Origin: Acanthamoeba sp. SK_2022b
Lineage: Eukaryota > Discosea > Longamoebia > Acanthamoebidae
DNA length: 14,075 bases
Direction of reading: 5' to 3'
Assembly (NCBI GenBank): GCA_027943245.1
Contig: JANDJZ010000386.1
Coordinates: forward strand, 1-14,075
The translations under genes were made by a program, and so were the position numbers. Shown in pieces: positions 7,671 through 14,075 of the stretch (position 1 is the first letter of the stretch; every line of letters begins with the position of its first letter). The notes beneath the pieces were generated by a model. It ran no database searches, was not told the origin of the DNA, and was given only the letters and a program-made list of their open reading frames with translations.

Positions 7671-9607
7671 CTAGTCTACGTGCAGGCGCCACAGCTCGCG
7701 GCAAAACATGGATGAGTAGCCCTCGCGCGTGTGCATGTTCCGGATGTTGTCGCTGACCAAGACGTCGCCCTTCTCCCAGGAGATGCGCAGGCACACACGC
7801 CAGTCGTACAGCGCCTTTTCGATGGCCGTGCGGATGCTCAGGTCCGTCGCCTTGTCCGTGTCTTCGATGCTGACGCGCGTCTCCTCGAAGCACGTCCGCT
7901 CCTGCGGCCAGTCCTCGTGGTACCGGATGCACGGGACGCCCGTCTCCGGGTGGTCGACGACGAGCGGCAGCTGCCCGAAGTGCGACGAGTCGAACGACTC
8001 AGAGTCGACGCGCCACTTGTAGGGCCGCAGCTTGTCGACCGTCCAGCCGCCCGTGAGGTTCGCGAACAGCAAAGGACTGGTGGCGAACAGCGTGCGCCCC
8101 GTGCCCTTCGGCGACACCGTCACGGCTGTGAAAATCTGGTAGTGCGGCGGCGTCGACACGCCGTTGACCATCTTGAACAGGCCGTCATAGTGCATGGGCA
8201 TGGGCTCGGCGGACAGCACGTTGTTCAGCCCCGCCGTATTCTCGCCGCCGTCCTTGACCTCTAGCAGCTCGCCGAACTTCCACGGCATGATCTGCCCCAT
8301 CTCCCGACCCTTGGCCAGGAAGGCTTGCCGGTCATTCGTGCCGTCCAGGCCGCGTAGGACCACAGGGGGGTTGTGGTCGGCCAGTTTGCGAACAGTCTGC
8401 ATGTCCGCGGCGCTGAAGGGCGTGCCGGCCGGGAACTGGATGAGCAGGCCGCACGGGTAGGTGTGGTCGACGAAGGCGCCCTGGCGGGTGAAAACATCGT
8501 ACAGCGCACTCTTTTCGCGGTAACACCAGAGCTGGCCGGCTTGTAGACGGGCTCCAAATCGGAGCTTGGCGACCTCTTTGCGCGTCATGGGCCGCAATAT
8601 GCCGTCCAGCCCGCACGTCATGACGCTGTGCCAGGGCGTGATGGGGCGGTCCTGGACGTTGGGGATAACGGCGATGGGGATCTTGGTGGCGGAGTTGGCG
8701 GCGTGGATGGAGAGGCGGACGGAGTGCGGGAAGCACTCTTTGATGCAGGCGGCGTAGCACTGGGTGAGTGGGTGGGTGGGTGGGTGGGTGGAGAAAGTGT
8801 TAGTTCAGCCAATGTTTGCAGGGTTAGTTTGTAAGGGATTTTGTTGTCGTTGGGGCTCACCTGTCCGCGCGCGATCATCTTCTTGGACACCTTGGACACC
8901 TTCCGCTTGAACGCGTTCCGACTGGTGGAGGACTGCCGCAGGTCGCGAGACAGGTACTTGAGGTAGCCCATATACGTGGCCTTGACGTTCTCGTCATGGG
9001 CGATGTGGCTGTCGGCATCGTACCCCTCATCGATGTACGTCGCAATCAACATGTCGCGCACCAGCGGAGCCACCTTCTCGTAGCTGGCCGTGTCGTGGTA
9101 GTCGGGCAGCTCGACCGGCAGCTTGGCTTTCAGCGACGACATCATCGAGAGCCGCGTGAAATGTATGCTGTTGCAGGAAAGGTCCATGGCCATTTGGCTC
9201 AGGCGCTCGCCGTACTCATGGACGGTGGCGTCGGGGACGCCGAGGAGGTCTTTGAGGGGGTTAGTGTGTGATACAGTTCGAGGTTTTAGGGAAGGGGACG
9301 TACCGTTATATACGATGCCATCGGACACGATGGTCAGCTCCGCGCCCGGAGCGTAGACGTCTTTTATATTGTTGCAGAAGCCCTGGAGGTGTAGCAGTGC
9401 AACTTCCTCACACTTGTCCGGCAGCACGCCGAGGACCTTGTCAACTGTATTGGGCGACTTGAAGGGGAAAGCAGGGAGAACGAAGGAGACTGGCTCTTTC
9501 GCTTCGACGGCCTTCTGTATGAGCGGGAGGAAGGTTTCCCGGCACTGGGCGCGTTCGCCCAAGAGGTTTTCTGTGGCTATCTTCTTGTTGTATGCTTCTT
9601 TCTTCAT
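7671..9607 (-). CDS. Fused isocyanide synthase (Dit1/PvcA) and Fe(II)/2-oxoglutarate dioxygenase (TauD/PvcB-like), 3 exons
   Basis: Exons (minus): 9607-9304, 9249-8861, 8759-7671; introns of 54 and 101 nt, GT/AG, phase-consistent; 593 residues from the ATG at 9607 to TAG. Residues 1 to about 280 match the isocyanide synthase family, which turns an amino acid amine into an isonitrile: LPAFPFKSPN, VLGVLPDKCEE, YAPGAELTIVSDG, VYNDLLGVPDATVHEYG, CFPHSVRLSIH and ITPWHSVM. The first junction rebuilds the conserved NDLLGVPD and the second RGQ-CYAAC. The C-terminal ~290 residues are a TauD-type dioxygenase with HYD (His421, Asp423), a distal His574 in NMHTREG, and Arg585 or Arg589 as candidate 2-oxoglutarate ligand. 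In bacteria these are the separate PvcA and PvcB; fused forms are known from fungal xanthocillin-type pathways. Likely product: a vinyl isonitrile from Tyr, Trp or Phe (inferred). No linked tailoring gene or transporter was recognised. Confidence 0.92.
8769..8791 (+). repeat. (TGGG)5 tandem repeat in intron 2 of the isocyanide synthase gene
   Basis: Five TGGG units plus TGG. On the transcript it reads as a CCCA repeat placed just before the acceptor, so it may serve as the pyrimidine-rich tract. On the plus strand it has the pattern of a G-quadruplex. Confidence 0.9.
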
Positions 9608-10076
9608 CGTTTCTTCCCCCGTCTGGCTGGAGAGCGCTGTGTCTGTCTGGCAAGAAGAAACCCACCAGCTTGTGGCTCACCCCGCGACTGCAGTCTACCC
9701 AACCACATGCTTCAACCAGATACAAAAATGGTGACGGCAACCCAAACCGCCGACGCCGTCCTCTCCGTCGTTGAGTCGTACCGCCTGAAGGCCTCCCCCT
9801 TCGACTCCTCTCTTGTCTAGCGGACCTTTCCCGGTAAAGCTCTTATCGGCGGTGCCCCGACTGCCGGCCTTACACACCAGCAACCAAATGTCAGTCCCAG
9901 CGTGTTTCCCGTCCGTTTCCCATCCGTATAGTCGCATCGCCCTCGGCGCTCCTGCTGGCTGGCAGCTTTTTTTGGGCACAACCATCTTCACAGCATCCTC
10001 AGGTTGATTGGCATGGACTTGGTTCCCATCAGTGGCTAAGGGAACATGTGCCAGTTTGGAGCCAACCAGCTGAACC
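9608..10076. other. Upstream flank of the isocyanide synthase gene up to the LTR
   Basis: The first 120 bp are the likely promoter and leader of the minus-strand synthase gene, possibly shared with a divergent plus-strand ORF at 9728. GC-rich coding-like sequence continues to about 10000, then composition drops just before the LTR at 10077. Open frames on both strands in 9695-10093 are unrecognised. Nothing else is supportable. Confidence 0.4.
9728..9820 (+). pseudogene. Short divergent ORF, possible truncated gene start (30 codons)
   Basis: ATG in an A-rich context (CAAAAATGG), then VTATQTADAVLSVVESYRL, with GC-rich codon use like the neighbouring genes, ending at a TAG at 9818-9820. The same frame reads on sensibly after the stop (RTFPGKALIGGAPTAG), which suggests a nonsense mutation or an unrecognised intron, and is lost before the LTR at 10077. 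It may be the head of a gene once divergently transcribed from the isocyanide synthase promoter. No family recognised. Confidence 0.25.
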
Positions 10077-10305
10077 TGTTGTGTAGACGACACTCATTCT
10101 ATCTGTCGCCACGTCATCTATATTCTATATTTGGCTGACTTACCTTGTTTATCACTGGTAAATCTCTGAACGTTTTATGTACGTTTGACAGCAACGAATG
10201 TGCATACCACATCAATTCAGCTGAATGATGACTTATATATAGTGTACATCGTTCTCAATAAAATCACTGTTCTTTTTACTCCTGCTTGCAAGTCTCTGCG
10301 CAACA
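10077..10305 (+). mobile_element. 5' LTR of a Copia-type retrotransposon
   Basis: A 229-bp segment begins TGTTG and ends CAACA, a perfect 5-bp terminal inverted repeat of the usual LTR form. Within it lie a TATATATA box (10234-10241) and, 16 bp further on, an AATAAA signal (10257-10262), the compact order expected of U3-R-U5. It is followed directly by a primer-binding-site match and, 58 nt after its end, by a gag-like ORF. No second copy of the LTR was seen in the window, so its exact ends rest on the terminal repeats and the site that follows. Confidence 0.7.
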
Positions 10306-10318
10306 GGATATGGGCCCA
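10306..10318 (+). other. Primer-binding site resembling the initiator tRNA-Met half-molecule type
   Basis: GGATATGGGCCCA immediately follows the LTR end CAACA. It differs by one base from GGTTATGGGCCCA, the complement of the initiator tRNA-Met anticodon region. Drosophila copia is known to prime from that internal tRNA half-molecule; this is recalled, not looked up. Confidence 0.65.
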
Positions 10319-10362
10319 CAGCTCTATGCTCACTGAACTACACCTTACTATATAACCTTGCC

Positions 10363-10863
10363 ATGGTGGATCTGGGAGAGCAGTCAATACTGGAGAATGT
10401 TACACAGCCAGGCTCTGACGCCAACAATGGCCATGGCAAGGAGTGTGACAATGATGCTTTCCCTAGACAGGTCAACAATACGCCTCCACCAAGCCCTATA
10501 CACCTTCAAGCTGGACCACATGATGTGAATACCAACTCCTCTACCTTTCTTGAAGTACATACCGCCCTCAATATTGCACTTGTACCTGCTTGTGCAGGAG
10601 CAGCCCTTTATGAGTGTTTGGAGCTTCCATGCAAGTTTGATGGCATGAACTTCAATATTTTGAAGAGAGGCATGGTCAATGCACTTGAATCTCATGGTTT
10701 ACTTGAACTGGTTACTGGTGTGGAGAAAGAGCCCTCAGACATTACTCTGAAACCCATTTACCAGTGCTGTGAACGACAAGCTGCAACCTTGATTTCTGCC
10801 TGTGTAGATGACTGGACCTTTACATTTCTTGAAGATGTCCACTACCAACCTCAAGTGCCCTGA
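10363..10863 (+). mobile_element. Copia-type gag-like ORF (166 aa), truncated element
   Basis: ATG at 10363, 58 nt after the LTR end. The N-terminal ~85 residues are low-complexity and polar. The rest resembles Copia-type gag (UBN2/retrotran_gag): LPCKFDGMNFNILKRGM (about residues 88-104), LESHGLLELVTGVEKEPSD, then a short helix-like region with LISACVDDW. The ORF stops at 10861 (TGA). After the stop, another frame reads briefly protein-like (LKCPELCVLIKKKAG). No zinc knuckle, protease, integrase or reverse transcriptase is visible downstream, and kinase-derived sequence begins near 11014. The element is therefore truncated and not autonomous. Assigned from the FDGxNF...W-like pattern in memory. 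Confidence 0.6.
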
Positions 10864-11013
10864 GCTTTGTGTCCTGATCAAGAAGAAAGCTGGCTCCCTG
10901 GACTTATGATTTCAGCTCTGCGCCACACAAGAACAGAAGGAGTTTGATCTGTCATCACTTGTGCCAATGTGCTAGGGAAAGTGAGTGCTTTGTAGGTGGT
11001 TTAACGTGTGTCT

Positions 11014-11222
11014 CATCAGCATCATCACCAAAAGCACTGGCGGAGTAACATTGCCACACTAGAGCCCCCTAGTGCTTTGAAAGACTGGATAAGCTTGGTG
11101 TTTTTGGAACTCAATTAAGCTGCATACATATCGCTTGCTTCACTGTGTGCTGCCTAGAATGCTCCTTGATGCATGTTCCATGAAGTGCCTTTATAAAGAA
11201 CCAACTTTAGTTGGGTGAAAAG
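11014..11222 (-). pseudogene. Degenerate partial copy of the kinase gene at 3185-4685
   Basis: Three blocks align to the intact kinase in the same order and orientation: 11014-11059 with 3319-3364 (41 of 46 identical, no gaps); about 11070-11100 with about 3501-3531; about 11101-11222 with about 3532-3702 (shared pieces include ACATATCGC, TGCTGCCTA, TTGATGCA, GTTGGGTGAAAA). The copy retains pieces of two introns (3342-3427 and 3631-3710), so it arose by DNA duplication and not from spliced mRNA. About 135 bp matching 3365-3500 and several shorter stretches are deleted. It encodes nothing usable. Confidence 0.82.
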
Positions 11223-12260
11223 CAAGTGATTGTAGACAAACCAGCACTGTGCAGGCAGGAGAGTGAGAGGCCCAGGATACTTACCTGAGTGTACCTAATT
11301 TGATATGAAATTAGGTACACTGAGTAAAACTGTTTTACCTCAGTGAACAGAAAATTGGATTTTTTGAACTTTACAAAATGCATTGAGCAACATGGATTGT
11401 GTTTTAATTGTTGGAACTTGATCTCTTTTAACCCTGCAAAAAAATCATCTTGAAATAACTGAGTGTGCAGGAGCTCAATGTTCATGATGCTGCTGAGCGC
11501 CTTGACTTGAACCATGGTGTTGGGTTCTACATCACCTCCTAGCCTGAACATCTAGCTTGAGCCATCAACAACCTTTCCTCTGGGTCAACTTCTCTCCTAC
11601 TCTCTCCTACTCTTCTGTGTCATCCACTTCCACTACTCTCCCATCCTCTATAGCATACCATTGCCTCCCCTATCTTGTGTGAAGCTGCTCCCACCTTCTA
11701 CCTCTTGCTTGCCCCTGCCCTCTACCATGGCATTATTCCTCTCTCTTCCTTCACCCTCAGTGCCACCAATGTTGGCTCCCTCACCAACTGGCTTCTTGGC
11801 TTTAGTCAAGAGCCTGGCTGGTGGACATTCTCAACATCACTGCCTCCTTCTCCACCCTACAGCATCATCCTGGCTATGTGCCTTCACAGTGCTCACAGCC
11901 TCAAGCTCCCTGCTCTTCTTCCTCTTCTTCCAGCACATCTAACAGGTCTTGCAAGTCCTTAGGTTAAGTCTCCTATTCTGTAACTTTCAACATCCACAAA
12001 GACACATCCACACCAGACAACTTTGAGCTCAGTGAGCTTCTCCACCATATGTCTCACATGCGGAAGTAGAACACCTGTTGTCCATGCCATCCCACACATC
12101 TGCCAAACAATCTGGAGAACTTGAAGCAGTTCCACCATCAGGTGGATGGTCGTCTCCGTGTTCATCAAGACGCGATGTGCAAAAAACAACAGAGAAGAGC
12201 GAATAATGGGCCACGCCCGTGATTTTGTTTGTACTTCCAGCCAAAACAGCAACTTACAAG
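11223..12260. other. AT-rich to pyrimidine-rich region without a supportable gene
   Basis: It contains the palindrome cluster near 11.3 kb and a two-copy 10-bp repeat TCTCTCCTAC (11591-11610). A plus-strand CT-rich stretch (11580-11940) is open in several frames, one of which (11675-11962) is hydrophobic and reads like membrane-protein debris. Minus-strand frames starting at 11551 and around 12170-11959 are open but unrecognised. The last ~60 bp are the leader of the zinc-finger gene and include an acceptor-like TTGTACTTCCAG ending at 12240. Confidence 0.4.
11288..11321. repeat. Perfect 14-bp inverted repeat with a 6-nt loop
   Basis: AGTGTACCTAATTT (11288-11301) and its exact reverse complement (11308-11321) flank GATATG. 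A second, imperfect palindrome overlaps its right arm (11318-11345, 13-bp arms with a one-base bulge), forming a cluster of potential hairpins. Confidence 0.95.
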
Positions 12261-13858
12261 ATGGCGCAGGACAGGACTGCACCAAGAGAGAAATTGCTCC
12301 GTCCCCTACACCACTATCTGTCCCCCATGCCCAAGTTGCATCCACCAGCTGAGTTTGCAACGAGACGATCCCTTCAACCGGTACCCTCCTACGACTACAA
12401 TTCGACCGAGAGGTTGCTGCTCGAGGCCGATACGCTCTTCAATCAATTGCACTCGCCTTTTCAACCCTGTACAGCTAGCTCCTGGGCATGGCCCTCTTTG
12501 CATTTTATTCATTTCATTTATCTCATCCTCTTTTTTCAGGCGATCCGCTTAGTGCATCACGTCTGGGCGCCCACCCACCCGCCAAAGAGAAAAGGCTTCC
12601 GGTACAAACGGCCTCCGCCCCATCTGCCAAGAAGCGAAATCGTCAGACGAACGACGACGAAGTGAAATCAGAGGAGACCACGTCGACAGCAGCAGCTAAG
12701 CGTCCCCGCCGAGGTTTTTTCTCTCTCCCTTTCTCCCTCTCTCTCCCTCTCTTCTCTTCGAGAGAAAGTTGGCCGAGCGTGTGTCCACTGTCGACTCACG
12801 TGAGGCTGCGGCACAAAGCCCCGATAGGGTATGTGTGCGCGGGCCACCTCCTGGACGGATGCGAGGCGTGCGACGAACGCATTCCCGTGATATACAAGTA
12901 CGGCTTCGTCTACGCCCAGACCCCTGAGCGACACTTTCGGTGCCTCCGCCCGCAGCCCGGGCACAAAGGGGGCAAGCCCTGCGGCGCCTTGTTCCAGTCG
13001 CAGCACCCGCTCTTTGTGCACATCGCCAGGCATGAGGCCGCCGACCGCGCGGGCGCGATGGCGAGCAAGGAGGTGCAGCGCAAGCGGCTCGAGGTGTCGG
13101 ACGCCGTGGTGCGGCGGCTGAGAGCGCAGGGCCCGGCGTACACCCAGACCGGCGTGCTCGCCGGGCGCCTCATCGGCCAGGAGTGCGAGCGGCGCGGCTA
13201 CGCCGACGACTGCCGGCCGTCGACCCCCATCGTGATGCAGCGCTACCGATGGGAGTGCTTCAAGGCCCACAAGAAGCGCGTTTTCCAGCGTGGCGACCCC
13301 TCCACCGAGAGCCTACTGCTGCGGCGGCGTCTGCAGTTCCAGATCGGGGACAGGCTCATGCGCGAGGACACGCTGCTCGAGAACCTGGACCAGAGCGCCG
13401 TGCTCGCCCGCCTCTCGTTGCTGTGGGACAGCACTCGGTCCCAGCGCGTCGGCGTAGAGATCAGTAAGTCCGATGCTGTAGCCAACCTCTACAACTGGGT
13501 GCGGAAGACCTTCGGCAAGAAGGTGCCGCCGCCGCCCAGGACCGCTGAGGAGAAGCGACGAGCCTGCCAGATGGCGCGGGAACAGGAAAAGATGGAGGAG
13601 GAGGAAGTGGAGGAGGAAGTGGAGGAGGTGGAGGTAGCGGTGGGGCTGAAGCAGAATCAGCGCTCGTCGACGGCGGAGAGCACCGAACAGGCCGCTGGCA
13701 CCAACCACCAACGGGCCGTTGGCCCGAGCCTGCTGCCGATCACGGGCCGAGAACTGGCCCGTTCGCGGCGCCTGCGTGTGATGGCGACGCTGGACTCCTT
13801 CCTGACCGCACAGCAACGGGACGACGACTGTGGACAAGAAGGAGAAGAAGCGAAATAA
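12261..13858 (+). CDS. C2H2-type zinc-finger protein of unknown function, 2 or 3 exons
   Basis: Start at ATG 12261 (MAQDRTAPREKLLRPL). Exon 1 runs to 12468; a 71-nt intron (GTACAG...TTTTTTCAG, 12469-12539) restores phase at 12540. A basic, nuclear-type stretch follows (KKRNRQTND, AAKRPRR). A second intron starting at 12714 (CGAG|GTTTTTTC) is likely because the next ~50 bp are pure CT-rich sequence; three acceptors keep frame (after GAGAG near 12763, CACAAAG near 12817, CGATAG near 12829), but the frame is also open through it. Without that intron the protein is 508 residues. 12941-13033 encodes C-x12-C-G-A-L-F-x5-L-x2-H-x3-H, a C2H2 finger with a long knuckle. The region after it is helical and charged, and the C-terminus has a Glu-rich run (EEEEVEEEVEEVE). 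Probably a lineage-specific nuclear protein; I recognise no named orthologue. Confidence 0.72.
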
Positions 13859-14075
13859 GAACTCGGTGTGGTGTGATCCTTGGCCCCCGCCGGAGCATTG
13901 TTGTGATTGGGGCAGCCGTGGGAGCGGGGGTTGTGGTTGGAAGAAAGTGAGGAGCTCCGGAGCCCACGCACAAAAGCGTAGAGGCCTTGCAGTGGCTTGC
14001 TCTTTCTTACCTATCTCGCACGCGAGTGCACTCACTCACGCTTGGAACCACCGAGATGCTTGGACTGCCGCCCGC
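13859..14075. other. 3' flank of the zinc-finger gene and window edge
   Basis: Two readings are possible at the edge. On the plus strand a pyrimidine-rich leader-like stretch precedes ATG at 14056 (six codons to the edge). On the minus strand two good donor-like sites occur (GTGAGTGAG at about 14038-14030 and GTAAGAAAG at about 14010-14002), as if an exon of a convergent gene entered from the right. Neither can be decided from this window. Confidence 0.3.

Noticed and set aside
7731..8264. 177-codon plus-strand ORF opposite the dioxygenase domain
   Set aside because: It is antisense to a strongly supported exon. It is Arg/Asp/Val-rich in the way mirror frames of GC-rich genes are, and it has no recognisable domain.
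9695..10093. 132-codon minus-strand ORF upstream of the isocyanide synthase gene
   Set aside because: Its start lies inside the LTR and it crosses the LTR boundary at 10077. No domain is recognised, so a native gene is unlikely, although part may be old coding debris.
11675..11962. Hydrophobic plus-strand ORF suggesting a membrane protein
   Set aside because: The stretch is CT-rich and open in several frames, so hydrophobicity follows from composition. No family motif is visible.
12668..13270. 200-codon minus-strand ORF
   Set aside because: It is an antisense shadow of the zinc-finger coding region with no family features.
13313..14035. 240-codon minus-strand ORF opposite the zinc-finger gene
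   Set aside because: It mirrors the conserved exon and its Glu-rich run, giving repeated Leu/His. Only its far right end might touch a real exon.
1..14075. CRISPR arrays, rRNA, tRNA genes or bacterial operon signals
   Set aside because: No spaced repeats, rRNA-like sequence or convincing cloverleaf was seen, and the spliced genes show that this is eukaryotic nuclear DNA.

Overview
The window is nuclear DNA from a eukaryote with many short spliceosomal introns (about 54-134 nt, GT...AG), GC-rich coding sequence and interspersed AT-richer, repeat-like stretches. The gene style would fit an amoebozoan such as Acanthamoeba or a relative, but this is inferred from style and not from any species-specific marker. 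All gene models were spliced by hand from reading frame, splice-site phase and remembered family alignments; no search was run.

Layout from left to right. A small secreted cysteine-repeat protein (minus, 19-294). An 11-exon gene for the mRNA 3'-end processing factor CstF-50/CSTF1 (minus, 635-2943; 422 residues, close to the animal protein's length). A 6-exon divergent protein kinase with a CDC7-like C-lobe (minus, 3185-4685). An AT-richer island with decayed, unrecognised coding pieces, a 17-bp tandem repeat and a perfect 18-bp hairpin (about 4.7-7.6 kb). A 3-exon gene for a fused isocyanide synthase (Dit1/PvcA family) and Fe(II)/2-oxoglutarate dioxygenase (TauD/PvcB-like) (minus, 7671-9607). 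A short divergent ORF remnant (9728-9820). The 5' end of a Copia-type LTR retrotransposon: a 229-bp LTR with TGTTG/CAACA ends, a primer-binding site resembling an initiator tRNA-Met half-molecule site, and a gag-like ORF (10077-10863). A shrunken, degenerate DNA copy of part of the kinase gene (about 11014-11222), then a palindrome cluster. Finally a C2H2-type zinc-finger gene (plus, 12261-13858).

The host genes do not form an obvious pathway: CSTF1 is housekeeping, while the kinase and zinc-finger proteins look divergent. The most notable gene is the isocyanide synthase-dioxygenase fusion, the architecture known from fungal xanthocillin-type enzymes and from the bacterial PvcA+PvcB pair. It implies that this organism may make a vinyl-isonitrile (or derived) natural product from an aromatic amino acid. 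No tailoring enzyme or transporter is recognisable next to it. It has only 2 introns in 1782 coding nt, against 10 in 1269 nt for CSTF1, and sits between two repeat-rich islands, so later acquisition is possible but unproven.
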